Program-made: the position numbers and the translations under genes
Part shown: piece by piece, positions 1 through 11,414 of the stretch
How the letters are laid out: each line of letters begins with the position of its first letter
Numbering within the stretch: the stretch's first letter is position 1
Origin: Leptobrachium leishanense
Lineage: Eukaryota; Chordata; Amphibia; Anura; Megophryidae
Length of the DNA stretch: 64,000 nucleotides
Assembly (NCBI GenBank): GCA_009667805.1
Contig: CM019064.1
Coordinates: 383,732,549 to 383,796,548 of the forward strand
Reading direction: 5' to 3'
The notes under the pieces: model-generated
What the model was told of the DNA's origin: nothing
The model's database searches: none
Seen by the model: the letters and a program-made list of their open reading frames with translations, nothing else

Positions 1-87
1 CTACAAGGTATTGCACATAAACCTCAACTAAATGTGCAAAAGTGATATGTGGTTAATAGGAAAGTCCGAGTGGCGCAATTTATTATT

Positions 88-382
88 CAGCTGGTTTTAT
101 GTATGGAAATTGAGTACAGACAATTGTCTTACGCCCATAAAGTGCTTATACCAGGCCTAAGTCTGCATTTTACACATTGATCACTGGCATGAAATAATGC
201 TCTCCTATTGGTCAATGGCTTCCGAGCTAGTGCAAATTCACAAAGTCATAAAAATTGACTGGGTTGCCAAACTTCTAAAACAGACATAAAATAATTAGTT
301 CTCCTATTTGGAAATATGTCATAAAATCGCTTAAACCAATGTTCATATAAAGTGCATGTTCTCAAGTATATCTCCTATAACA
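88..382 (+). repeat. Left terminal inverted repeat
   Basis: Reverse complement of 1388-1682, with only scattered mismatches and single-base indels visible by eye. Confidence 0.85.
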
Positions 383-1133
383 AAGTGCAAAACACAAAAA
401 GTGTCAAAGTGATATGCACCAGGATCGCGAAATGTCCTTCTATAAGCTGAAATAGTTCAATAGTAGTACCTAAAACCATATAAAGTGCACGTGCAAAAGT
501 GCAAATAGATGGAAATATAGACCATATGACTGTCCACAAGTCTCTTTATGGCATGAAGGTTGTGCTCTGGGATCCAATGTCCTGCCTCCACAATTACTTC
601 TCTTCAGTGGGCCAACCTCAATGTAAATGCAAGGGGAGAGAGAGAAAACAACAATAGTGCAGACTGATTCAAATGAGTTCTTTGATGAGTATATTGTAAA
701 AAAACTCACTCACAAATTACTGAGCCCAAAATTCCCGGCTCTAAGGTTGAAGGGCTTTACACCATATGAGGCTGGCGCTCCCCTTCTTTAAATCCTTCAG
801 TCTGCCTCAAATAGAGTAAACATAGAGAGACAACGCTCCCATAGTGTAACACAATCGTTAAGAAAAGGACAGTATACTTGTATTCTCAATTCACTCACCG
901 ATGTTGGAGCCTCGGATATATCAGGCTTTGCTTGTAGGCGAATGGTACTGCTTTATTAGGTGAGTACCTGACCCCTCTTCCTCAGGATGTCTTTCAGCTC
1001 CGGTCTTTAGATCAGCGTTGATGTCAGGGTGGGGGCAGGATGGAGGGGGGGCCCCTTTCTTCAGGTGTGCTGGTTTCAGACTCTCTGCATCAGTCTGAGA
1101 GGGTGAAGATGGTGATTGAATCTGATCGTATTG

Positions 1134-1226
1134 ACAGCAAGGACCTTGGAAACCAGATGGACACAGACACAGCTGGGTTGAGCCTTGTACGCAGTTTCCC
1201 CCATTAAAACATATCCCGGAGCTGCA
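1134..1226 (-). pseudogene. EGF-like domain coding segment (captured exon?)
   Basis: Read on the minus strand, this segment encodes one EGF-like module. It has six cysteines in the usual order, the core CFNGGNC, then a C-x-C pair and PSGFQG before the last cysteine. The surrounding frame stays open from 1418 to 921 but does not start at an ATG, so it is not a stand-alone gene. A pyrimidine-containing stretch ending in CAG precedes it, and a possible donor (GTCAG/GTACTC) follows near 966. EGF modules are normally extracellular and encoded by single exons that shuffle easily. The parent gene is not recognised. It could be a captured exon or, less likely, a live exon of an unseen gene. Confidence 0.55.
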
Positions 1227-1387
1227 AGCCGCTGGGACCACAGCAGTAGATAAATGCAGAGGCTGGATATCCAGGAGATGTAGTGCAGGATCAACAGCAA
1301 GCAAAACTGGAACAAAGATACAAATAATATCCAGGAGCTCTAGAGGAGGACCCTCTCTATAGCACAGCAGGTAGAACAATGCCAGGT

Positions 1388-1682
1388 TGTTATAGGAGAT
1401 ATACTTGAGCACATGCACTTTATATGAACATTGGTTTAAGCGATTTTATGACATATTTCCAAATTGGAGAACTAATTATTTTATGTCTGTTTTAGAAGTT
1501 TGGCTACCCAGTCAATTTTTATGACTTTGTGAGTTTGCACTAGCTCAGAAGCCATTGACCAATAGGAGAGCATTATTTCATGCCAGTGATCAATGTGTAA
1601 AATGCAGACTTAGGCCTGGTATAAGCACTTTATTGGCGTAAGACAATTGTCTGGACTCAATTTCCATACATAAAACCAGCTG
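1388..1682 (-). repeat. Right terminal inverted repeat
   Basis: Reverse complement of 88-382. The inner end contains TATAGGAGATATACTTGAG, which mirrors the left arm. Confidence 0.85.
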
Positions 1683-2227
1683 CCATGTGATTGACTAATT
1701 AGCAATTTGTGTTAAGCAATTGAACAGGTGTACCTAATAGTGGCCAAAGAGGGTTTGTTGCCATTCTCCATTGAATTACTGCCATGACAATCTGTTTCTT
1801 TATCCAAGTAGCCTATTCACAAGCTAGGTGCAGCAGATGCTATGTTGCACTAGCTGTTACAGTTTGGTGATCAATGTGTGGATCTATAATGTTTAGTGAC
1901 AGCTTTTCATGTTCCTTTCCTCCCCAGAATTTGTGTTTGTGCTTCCTTGTTTGCCAAGTGACTGGGGACTGATCGTTAGAGTGTCTGCTTTTGTGATGTT
2001 GTTTTACCTTTATTTGTATCTGAAGTTTCCTGTAATCTCATGGAGTCTGCTCAGTTACCAGGTATATGTGTGTTTATAAAAACACGATCATAGGGGATGG
2101 AAAACTGTTGTCAGGTAACGCAATACATTGGTGAAAACCGATATAAACACAATATAGTAGTGCCACACTCCTGTACTGAAGCTGGCTTTTATGCACTCAT
2201 GTAAATCATTTTATTTTTTACTATATT
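1683..2227. other. No recognisable feature
   Basis: Unique-looking AT-rich sequence. No open frame, repeat ends or RNA gene could be supported here. Confidence 0.5.
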
Positions 2228-2315
2228 TCCCCATGATGCTGTCAATGAGTACCTGAGCATTATGAGAGATGTAGTTCAAAACATCTGGAGGGCCAAGGTT
2301 ACTGACCTCAGGGTT
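2228..2315 (-). repeat. Short palindromic MITE, 'CCAGATGTTTTG' family
   Basis: Contains GAGATGTAGTTCAAAACATCTGGAG-type sequence (in pieces), the hallmark of a small palindromic repeat seen at least nine more times in this window, for example at 16775, 31445, 32224 and 37898. The copy is partial. No protein is encoded. Confidence 0.6.
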
Positions 2316-2790
2316 AAAGGGACACTCAATGCAAAACACCATCCCCGACTACTGCTGATTTAATACTCGTATTCTGTGCAGTGGTTTCCACCGTCACTGT
2401 TCCATCTGGCTATCTTGGTGCCTGCTTACAATCAGAATGTGTATGACTTGCTCACACATAGCCTTTTAGTGCAGGAACACCTAGAGGCATCATGTAAGTT
2501 CGGCCACACAAGCGCAGAAAAGAACATCTGTGAGAATGGATTCCTGGTGGCCACCGCACTGTGCGTCCAGCTCTACAAAGCACAAGCCTCCTGTGGAGTC
2601 ACACTCTTTCTAGACCTGTCCGATGACCATCGTAACAGCTTGACGGGAGGCAAAATTCTCATCCATTGTAACATGCAAGTCAATGCATTGAAACGCTAGA
2701 ACAGACGCTGGGAGGGGAGACAGAGGACACATTTTGTACACCCATGCGGCCCCAACCTGAACTGGAAGGAAGTAGCAGAAGCTCTAGCTA
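2316..2790. other. No recognisable feature
   Basis: A 107-codon open frame runs from 2376 to 2699 on the plus strand, but it resembles no protein I know and has no supporting splice or repeat context. I regard it as chance. Confidence 0.4.
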
Positions 2791-2794
2791 TAAT

Positions 2795-3242
2795 TAGGGG
2801 GCATTGCTGGCAGAGGAGACAATTCCCTTCCAATACTTAAACTCTTTCACTCATTTGACTCATATTTTCAACTGCTCCCTCTCCTCCGGTGTCTTCCCCT
2901 CTGCTTTCAAGCATGCTCTGATCACCCCCATTCTAAAAAAAAGCCATCTCTTGATCCCACCTCCCTCGAACTACCGTCCCATCGCTCTGCTCCCCTTTGC
3001 CTCCAAAATCCTAGAACGCCTGGTCTATAACCAGCTCACCAATTTTCTTGCTGCCAACTCTCTACTCAATCCGCACCAATCTGGCTTTCACTCTCAGCAC
3101 TCTACCGAGACTGCTCTGACCAAAGGTGACTAACGACTTTACTGCTGCTAAAACCAAAGGTCACTTCTCCCTCCTTATTCTTCTTGACCTTTCCGCAGCA
3201 TTCAATACTGTTGACCACCCTCTTCTACTCCTCATGCTGCAT
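2795..3242 (+). mobile_element. L2-type LINE, reverse transcriptase fragment (5' part of a split copy)
   Basis: Encodes the N-terminal half of an L2 reverse transcriptase. Landmarks are the [17 protein letters not shown] block, the [15 protein letters not shown] block and, after a one-base frameshift near 3125, [16 protein letters not shown]. The copy is 5'-truncated. At 3243 it is interrupted by a minus-strand CR1, and the same L2 resumes at 7657 with SFAGASS and [15 protein letters not shown] sequence. Frameshifts and stops make it a dead copy. Confidence 0.88.
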
Positions 3243-4784
3243 CATAGAAACATAGAAAAATGTCGGCAGATAAGAACCTTTCGGCCCATCTAGTCGGCCC
3301 AATTACATGGATACTTTACCTGGATTTATCTTTTGTTTAGGATAGCCTTATGCCTATCCCATGCCTGCTTAAATTCAATTACTGTTTTGGCCTCTACCAC
3401 TTCAACTGGAAGGCTGTTCCATGTATCCACCACCCTCTCAGTAAAATAATGCTTCCTGATGTTACTTTTAAACCTTTGCCCCTCTAATCTAAGACTATGT
3501 CCTCTTGTTTTGCTACTTTGTTTCCTTTTAAATATACTCCCTTCCTCTACCTTGTGGATTCCCTTTACGTATTTAAATGTTTCTATCATATCTCCTCTGT
3601 CTCGTCTTTTTTCCAAGCTGTACATGTTAAGATCATTAAGCCTTTCCTGGTAACTTTTCTCCTTCAAGCCGTACACCATTTTAGTAGCCCGTCTCTGAAC
3701 TCTCTCTAAGATGTCTATATCCTTCTGGAGATACGGTCTCCAGTACTGCACACAGTACTCCAAGTGAGGTCTCACCAGTGCTCTGTACAGTGGCATGAGC
3801 ACTTCCCTTTTCCTACTGCTAATACCTCTCCCTACACAACCAAGCATTCTGCCAGCATTTCCTGCTGCTCTATTACATTGACTACTTACCCTTAGACCCT
3901 CTGAAATAATAACCCCTAAATCCCTTTCCTCAGATGTTAAGGTTAGGACTGTATCACATATTCTATATTCAGCCCTTGGGTTTTTACGTCCCAGTTGCAT
4001 TATCTTGCACTTATCCACATTAAAACTCAATTGCCACAGCTCCGACCATTTTTTTAGTTTACCTAAATCATTTGTCATTTGGCTGATCCCTCCAGGAACG
4101 TCAACCCTGTTGCAAATCTTTGTGTCATCAGCAAAAAGACTTACTTTTCCATTAATACCTTCTGCAATATCACTAATAAAAATATTAAAAAGAATGGGTC
4201 CAAGTACTGACCCCTGAGGTACCCCACTGGTAACAAGACCTTTTGCCGAATAAACTCCATTTACCACAACCCTCTGTTGCCTGTCACTCAGCCTCTGCCT
4301 AATCCATTCAACAATATTGGAATCCAAGCTCAAAGATTGCAATTTATTGATAAGCCTTCTATGCGGAACAGTATCAAAAGCCTTACTGAAATCTAAATAA
4401 GCAATGTCTACTGCACCACCTGTGTCTATTATTTTTATTACCCAATCAAAAAAATCAATAAGATTAGTTTGGCATGATCTCCCTGAGGTAAACCCATGTT
4501 GTTTCTGATCCTGTAATCTATGTTTTTAGATGTTCAACAATCCTTTCCTTTAACATGATTTCCATTAATTTCCCCACTACTGACGTAAGACTAACTGGCC
4601 TATAGTTCCCTGATTCCTCCCTACTACCCTTCTTGTAAATGGGCACAACATTTGCTAATTTCCAGTCTTCTGGGACGACTCCCGTTAACAGATTTATTTA
4701 ACCAATCCTTGTTAACGATTTTGCTATTACATCACTGAGCTCTTTTAATAATTTAGGGTGGATCCCATCAGGCCCCATTGACTT
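3243..4784 (-). mobile_element. CR1 LINE, 3' half including reverse transcriptase C-terminus
   Basis: The minus strand from 4342 to 3326 is open for 338 codons and shows CR1 landmarks: [20 protein letters not shown], the FADDTK catalytic box, [14 protein letters not shown] and RVQRRATKM. The 3' end at 3243-3265 carries the CR1-typical TTTCTATG repeats. Towards its 5' side the frame breaks near 4510. The element stops at 4784 because an L2 has been inserted within the codons for NKS/MGPDGIHP, and it resumes at 7122. Confidence 0.92.
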
Positions 4785-7121
4785 ATTATTATTATTCTTT
4801 ATTTATAAAGCGCTAGCATATTCCGCAGCGCTGTACAATAAGCACAGTATAGACAGGGTTACAATACATTGAACAACATTTGACAAACAGTACAGGAGGA
4901 GATGAGGGCCCTATTCCCGTAGGAACTCACAATCTGGGAGGGTTGGGGTTGGAAACAGGAGGAGAGGACTGTAAGGTGAGAGTGATTGATGGTTGCGTCA
5001 GTGAGTTGGGTGGTAGGCTTCCCTAAATAGGAACGTTTTAAGGGAGCGTTTGAAGGAAGAGAAGTTAGGGGAAAGTCTGACAGTACGAGGGAGAGCGTTC
5101 CAGAGAGTGGGGGCTGCGCGTGAGAAATCCTGCAGTCTATCATGGGAAGAGGTGATGCGGGGAGAAGCTAGTCGCAGGTCACTGTTTGACCTTAGGGAGT
5201 GGGCTGGGGTGTATTTGGTAATTAGTGAGGACAGGTAGTGGGGAGCTGAGTTAGTGAGGGTTTTGTAGGTAAGGATAAGGATTTTGAACTTAACTCTGCA
5301 GTGGATGGGGAGCACAGTGAAGGGACTCGCAGAGGGGAGTGGCAGAGACAGAGCGGCGGGTGAGGTGAATTAGCCTGGCAGAGGCGTTCAGGATGGATTG
5401 TAGGGGGGAGAGGCGGGACAGAGGGAGGCCAGATAAGAGATTATTGCAGTAGTCGAGTCGGGAGATTACCAGGGCGTGTATGAGTTGTTTTGTGGTGACA
5501 GCGGTAAGAAATGGCCGAATTCTGTAAATATTACGCAGTTGGTATCGGCAGGAGGAGGAAAGAGACTTGATGTGGGGGATGAAGGAAAGAGCAGAGTCAA
5601 GTGTAACTCCAAGACAGCGAACTTGGTTTGATGGGGAAATGGTGATACCCTCCACCGTGATAGAGAAGTCAGGAGGTGGGGAGGCATTGGAGGGAGGAAT
5701 AAGTAGGAGTTCAGTCTTTGACATGTTGATCTTTAGGTGGTGGGAGGCCATCCAGGAGGAGATGCCAGATAAACAGTCACTGACTTTTGAAAGGACAGGG
5801 GGAGAGAGATCAGGGGTAGAGAGGTAGATCTGAGTGTCATCAGCGTAGAGGTGGTAATTGAAGCCAAAGCTGTTGATGATTTTGCCCAGGGAGGAGGTGT
5901 AGATGGAAAAGAGCAGAGGACCAAGGACAGAGCCTTGAGGTACACCAACAGATAGAGGCAATGAGGAGGAGGAGTTACCAGCAAAGGACACACAGAAGGA
6001 CCTGTTGGATAAATAGGATTCGACCCAAGCGAGTGCAGTATCACAGAGGCCCAGAGAGTTGAGGGTCTGTAGAAGGATGGGGTGGTCAACAGTGTCAAAA
6101 GCAGCCGAGAGGTCGAGCAGGATGAGAATAGAATAGTGGCCGTGTTTTTTAGCAGTTAGGAGGTCGTTGGTGACTTTGGTGAGGGCAGTTTCAGTTGAGT
6201 GTAGGGGACGGAAGCCAGATTGCAGGGGGTCAAGTAGTGAATTGGAGGACAGGAAGAGGGAGAGGCGGTTGAAGACTAGTTTTTCTAAGAGCTTTGATGT
6301 GAAGGGAAGCAGGGATACAGGGCGGTAGTTGGATGGAGAGTTGGGATTGAGGGATGGTTTCTTTAGTAAAGGGGTAACTAGCGCGTGTTTGAAGGCGGAT
6401 GGAAAGGAGCCAGTGGAGAGAGATAGGTTGAAGATGTGTGTGAGAGCAGGGGTGAGGGAGGAGGAGAGGGGAGGAATTAGATGTGAGGGAATGGGGTCGA
6501 GCGGGCACGTGGTGAGATGTGAGGAGGACAATAAGGAATTGACTTCCTCCTCAGTGGCTGGGAGGAAGCGGCAGAGGGTGGCAGAGGGGACCTCTGGGAG
6601 TGGAGGTGGCAGATAACGATCTTGTGTTGGGATGTTGCTTCTGATAGTTAAAGTTTTACTGAGGAAGTAGTCTGCCAGGTCTTGAGCGCTGAAGGCAGCT
6701 GTGGGGGGAGGTGCAGGTGGGTAGAGGAGGGTGTTGAAGGTGGACCAGAGCCGTTTAGGGTTGGAGGACAGCGTAGATATGAGATGAGAAGAAGGATTGT
6801 TTGGCCAAGTGGAGGGCAGAGGTGTATGACCGGAGAATAAACTTGAAGTGAACAAAATCAGCTTCAGAGCGGATTTCCTCCAGGCACGCTCTGCAGTGCG
6901 GGAGCATCTTTGCAGGTAGCGTGTCTGGAGGGTGTGCCAGGGCTGAAGCTGGCGCGTGGGGCCTTACAGAGTCGAAGAGGAGCAAGAGTGTCTAGAACAG
7001 AGATAAGAGTAGTGTTGTAGTGATTAGTGGCAGCATCAGGGCAGGTGAAGGATGAGGTATGAGGGAGGTGGTGAAGTAGGTTGGAGAATTGATGGGGGTC
7101 CACAGCATGTAGATTTCTGCG
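4785..7121 (-). mobile_element. L2-type LINE inserted inside the CR1, nearly complete reverse transcriptase
   Basis: The minus strand encodes an L2 reverse transcriptase from 6855 to about 5310. It includes [36 protein letters not shown] and the catalytic [12 protein letters not shown] box. One extra base near 5312 shifts the frame, and the C-terminus continues to 4998. The 3' end has the L2 tail (GCGCTGCGGAATATGCTAGCGCT-type, in pieces) and an ATT microsatellite at 4785-4800. The 5' end is truncated upstream of the reverse transcriptase. The bases AATAAGT of the CR1 target occur at both junctions, which suggests a short target duplication. The protein sequence is almost identical to the copy at 22066-23567. 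Confidence 0.92.
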
Positions 7122-7656
7122 AGTAAAGACTTATTTGTCTTTACTTTAGACAGCTGCTGTAGAACCTCCTCCTCTGTAAACTCATATGTAAATGTCTCGT
7201 TAGTGTTTCCTCCTACCTGAGGTCCCTTTCCTTCCTTTTCTTCTGCAAAGACTGAACAAAAATATTCATCGAGGCAGTCAGCAAGACTTTTATCCTCTTC
7301 TACATACCTTCCTTCCTTTGTTTTTAATCTAACTAATTCTTGTTTTACTTTTCTTTTCTCGTTTATGTATCTAAAAAATGTTTTGTCCCCCTTTTTTACT
7401 GACTGAGCTATTTTCTCTTCTGCGTGTGCTTTGGAAGCTCTTATAAAATTGCTTTGCCTCTTTCTGCCTAATCTTCTAGGTTTGCCTATCTTCTTCACTC
7501 TGAGTTTTTTTATAATTATTGAATGCTATCTTTTTGTTCTTCACTATTTTGGGCACTTCTGCAGAGTACCACAGTGGTTTCTTCCCTTTTTTGTTTTTGC
7601 TAACAAGCCGAATGCAATTGCCTGTGGCCTTCAATAATGCTTCCTTAGCATCAGCT
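7122..7656 (-). mobile_element. CR1 LINE, 5' portion of the split copy
   Basis: The minus-strand frame (7498 downwards) encodes the CR1 segment before the reverse transcriptase core, with KTFFRYINEKRKVKQEL and YFCSVFAEEKEG, ending in KVKTNKS where the L2 interrupts it. The CR1 begins near 7656 (5'-truncated). The bases GCATCA are present at both outer junctions (3241-3246 and about 7648-7653), consistent with a target duplication in the surrounding L2. Confidence 0.85.
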
Positions 7657-8835
7657 TAGCCACAGTGACATCACGCTCTCCTGGTTCTCTTCCTATCTCT
7701 CTTCGCTCCTTCAGTGTCTCCTTTGCTGGTGCCTCTTCACCACCAGTTCCACTTTGAGTTGGGGTACCTCAAGGCTCGGTTCTGGGTCCCCTGCTCTTAA
7801 TCTATACCACCTCTCTGGGCAACCTCAGCTCTTATGGATGCATTTACCATCTCCATGCCGACAATACCCAGATCTACCTTTCCTCTCCCGTGCGCTCTGC
7901 TCCGGCGTTGGACAGTGTTACAGCCTGCCTGTCAGCTGTCTCCAACTGGAGGACTTCCCGTTTCCTCAAGCTCAACCTCTCAAAAACCTATCTTCCCGCC
8001 CTCTAAAACCTCCATTCCCGCGCCCATTTCCCTTCAGGTGAAGGATGCCACCATTACTTCTGCCGTTCAAGCAGGTTGCCTCAGGGTCCTCTTGGACTCC
8101 AATCTAGCCTTTACGCCTCACATTCAGTCACTAACCAAATCTTGCTACTTCCACCTAAAAAACATTGCACGCGTCAGTCCCAGTCTTAATCCAGGCTCTA
8201 CTAAAATGCTCATCCTAGCTCTTATCTCCCGCCTTGACTATTGCAACCGCCTTCTCTCTGACCTTAAGAGATCCCAGATTTTCTCTCTGCAGTCTGTAAT
8301 GAACGCCTATGCCAGACTCATACACCTCACCTCACGCACCTCTCACACCTCTGTCAATCTCTACACTGGCTCCATGTTTCCTTTAGAACAAATTTCAAAA
8401 TACTGGTGCTCACATACAAAGCTCTCCATAAACGCGCCCCTGCCTACATCTCCTCCCTTATTAGCAGGTACATCCCATCCTGACCACTTCGCTCTGCCAG
8501 TGATCTGATGCTATCAGTTCCTTGTACCCACACCCCTAACTTTCACCTTCAGGACTTCTCTCAAGCTGCCCCCTTTTTATGGAACTCCCTGTCTCTCCAG
8601 TCCTTCAAGAAGTCTCCGAAAACATTACTTTTGAGAAGCCTATCGGCTCACCTCTAAGATCCCCCACTGTCATTTCCTGCTCCTCTTCCCAGTCACCCCG
8701 CTCTTAGATTGTAAGCTCTTGAGCATGGTCCTCCCTTCTGTTCCATATGTGTAACCTAACATGTATGTACATTTGTTATTCTGTCACTCCCATTGTACCA
8801 CGCCAAGGAATTTATTGGCAGCTTATAAATACTCG
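7657..8835 (+). mobile_element. L2-type LINE, 3' part of the split copy
   Basis: Continues the L2 begun at 2795. It encodes [15 protein letters not shown] sequence across a stop, then [11 protein letters not shown] (a degenerate YADD box). From 7834 an open frame contains AGCLRVLLDSNLAFTPHIQSLTKSC and SRLDYCNRLL. The 3' tail has CTTAGATTGTAAGCTCTTGAG followed by a decayed GCGCT...TTTATAAATA end. Multiple frameshifts. Confidence 0.88.
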
Positions 8836-9290
8836 GAACGGTCATCCAATGCTTTTGTCACACATTAGAAGAGACTCTCTCAAGGATAGAATCGTCAGCA
8901 AATTCCTGCCAGTTCTAGTTCAGGTCATCTTCTAGCATACATTAACCAACAGACCACAAGATTCTCCACTCTGCACCCTGGAACGAGCATAAGCATACAC
9001 TGACCAACACCCTGGAACAAGCATAAGGTAGCAGGAATTCAGAATGCCGTCCAACGCTATCCTCCAAAGAACGCCATTCATGCAACTGTATTTTATTTCT
9101 AAATTTATTAATTTCAGGTTTCAAATGTTCCCTCCTTTTTACTTGGTCTTCTCCTCTGCCTCTCACCCCCCTCCTGTCGTGTAGTTTCCTAAAAGCACAC
9201 TTAGCAAATCTCCATTCTAGCTTCTAGGCTACATTGACCAACAGACCACAGGATTCTCCACTCTGCGGTCCCATACACCCTCCCACCCAG
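8836..9290. other. Unassigned sequence with a ~33-bp direct repeat
   Basis: The phrase AACAGACCACARGATTCTCC occurs near 8946 and again near 9237. The stretch is probably old transposon-derived DNA. No coding frame or family was recognised. Confidence 0.4.
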
Positions 9291-9630
9291 GCCTGGTCCA
9301 TAATTTAGGGGCTCCTTTACAGCCGTTTCCACTTCTCTAATTACCTTTACTCAGCCCAAGCCTCTGCTCCTTCCCATGCAATTGTCACAACCTTTCTTCT
9401 AGCAACCAGCTTCACCTTCCCTCTGCTCCACTTACCCCCGTCCCTTAGATTGTAAGCTCAAGGGATGTCTGGCCAAGCACTTGGTTAAAGTGCTGTACTT
9501 CCTAGACAAGCTATCCTTTGGGCAGGGTTGTCTTTCCCCATTTATCATGCATGTCTCACGTTTGTGCTTCCCCATTGTACAGCGCTGCGTAATATGCTGG
9601 TGCTTTATAAATAAAATAATAATAACAAGA
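9291..9630 (+). mobile_element. L2 LINE 3' UTR and tail
   Basis: Contains TTAGATTGTAAGCTCAAGGG and, at the end, ATTGTACAGCGCTGCGTAAT...GGTGCTTTATAAATAA followed by ATA repeats. This is the same 3' end as the complete L2 copies in the window. Confidence 0.75.
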
Positions 9631-9811
9631 ATGTCAGAAGACAACATGAGGGAGTATACATATTGATTTGACAAAGTTACTGTGAGTCCTGGGAGTACCA
9701 GTCCAGCAGGCACAGAAATTGGTCCAAACTGCAGGGCAATAATGCTCCAGGAGTGTTATTTGTTTTGAGAGTGTGGCACCTTTTATGGATTTTCTGAGTA
9801 TGCATCTAAAG

Positions 9812-11227
9812 TAGGGATGCACCGAAACCGAAAATGACTATCTATATATATATTATACATACATACGCACACAGATACGGTGTTTACAGGTGTCTGAAAA
9901 ATATATGTGATGCTCAGAAATGAACATTTTGGAACGAAACCGGAAATGACTTTTTTCCCCTACAATTTATTTGAAGATGTTTTTTGTATAAATGTAGCAA
10001 TACTAGACTTTATTAAATTAATATCATGAATTTAAATTAATCCACATTACAAATGTTTAAGATATTTTTGTCCTATTTTGGTGGAGTTATTTTGCATCTA
10101 GTGCATACATTCATGTGTAACATTTTTGGACACACACGTTTTATAGTTGCAGAATACATTTACATAGCCCAGCAATTCAGAGAACTCTGCAACTATAAGG
10201 CTGGGGTCAGACGAGCGTAGTGTTCACGTCCGTGATTGCGCCTAAAAGTACATCCGTGATAGCATGAAAGAAAGTCCATTGGAGCCCGACACATGAAGTA
10301 CGTCCGCACTGAACTGCGGACGCATGACGGACGCTGCAAACGGACGCAGGTTAGGCAAGAACGTAATACTGCTAGAACGGACGTGCGGAGTGCGCCACGT
10401 CCACAACGTCCGCATAGCTTTGTGTGTGAGTGATGGAGCATGGTCAGACGGACTGCATTTATACGTCCAGCATTTTTGACGGACAGAATGTTTTTTCATT
10501 GTAATTTATTTTTCCCTCCTACATCCGTCAAAAATAACTTCAGTGAAAAAACGGACTGTGTGACCACTACTGCGTCATCCGTACTGACGATGTCCGTACT
10601 GCACGGACGTACAGTCAGTAGAAATCACGCTCGTCTGACCCTAGCCTTAAACTTTATTATTTGTTGCGTTGAGGTTTTTAATCGAATTTTTTTGCCCTCC
10701 AACACAACTTAAGTAGATATACAGTATATCTAGAATCTATAATGGCTCAGATGGAGCCTAAACATCAGTCGGTTTCTCTTAAATTTTTTTTAAAGTGCAG
10801 AAAACCAAATAAAATCCTTTATAAAATGTGCCTTTAAGATGCAAAGGAAAAGACAAACATTGAATGTGTATACGTTCCATTAACTTTTTGGAGGCATGGA
10901 TGTAAGCTCCCACATTAACCCCCCCCCCCTTGTCCTCAGAGCAGACTCCTCTGGTGGGAGGTCAGTGATAAATCACTTGTTCCTTATCACTGAGAGGCCA
11001 GAGGTTACTGCTTGCACTGATGGTGTGTATCATGCAGGTAACCCTTTGTGTGCAGAAATAAATGTGTAGCAGCTCCTGCCTCTTTCCAATTACAATAATC
11101 TCCAGCTAAGCAGCATTGAAAGAGTGCTCGCTTAGTGTCAGCTGGGATCATTCATTTTCGGCTGGTGTTTTGCTTTCGGGCCGAAACCGATGAATCTATT
11201 GGTGACCAAAATTTTGGTGCATCCCTG
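9812..11227 (+). mobile_element. Non-autonomous hAT element with perfect 8-bp target duplication
   Basis: The ends are TAGGGATGCACCGAAACCGA on the left and, inverted, CAGGGATGCACCAAAATTTT on the right. The 8 bases ATCTAAAG flank it on both sides (9804-9811 and 11228-11235), the duplication size of hAT transposons. No transposase is encoded. A Harbinger-like palindrome is nested at 10199-10646. Confidence 0.88.
10199..10646. mobile_element. Palindromic MITE, 'GGCTRGGGTCAGAC' family (Harbinger-like), copy 1
   Basis: The ends are GGCTGGGGTCAGACGAGCG and its inverse at CGCTCGTCTGACCCTAGCC. The element is about 450 bp, CpG-rich and palindromic overall. It is nested in the hAT element. Related copies lie at 27751, 28941, 33061, 33448, 39199 and 55459. 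The TWA-type flanks point to PIF/Harbinger (inference). Confidence 0.8.
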
Positions 11228-11398
11228 ATCTAAAGATATGTATTCTAGCCAAGTTCATTAGGGCATTTAATACATATTATTGTTCGCCATGTGATCCTTT
11301 ACATTGTTGCATTTTTTATATACACACATTGCTCAATACCAAAAAGAAACCTCATCCACAGTCATATCTGGAAATCAAGTACCCAATGTATAAACTGC

Positions 11399-11414
11399 AG
11401 AACCCCCAGTGTTT
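11399..11414 (+). repeat. Target-site duplication of the L1 insertion (left copy)
   Basis: AGAACCCCCAGTGTTT, identical to 12821-12836. Confidence 0.9.

Larger units (their letters stand above)
88..1682. mobile_element. Non-autonomous element with ~295-bp terminal inverted repeats, enclosing an EGF-like coding segment
   Basis: The first 295 bases (88-382) return as a near-perfect reverse complement at 1388-1682. Both outer ends read CAGCTGGTTTTATG when oriented the same way. The roughly 1 kb between the arms is not symmetric and includes a piece that looks like a host coding exon on the minus strand (1134-1226). I see no transposase. The structure fits a fold-back or long-TIR DNA transposon that has captured gene sequence. 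The family is not recognised and no target-site duplication was identified. Confidence 0.65.

Noticed and set aside
1076..1315. Hydrophobic start resembling a signal peptide (FQFCLLLILHYISW)
   Set aside because: There is no ATG at its beginning and the frame does not continue into the EGF module.
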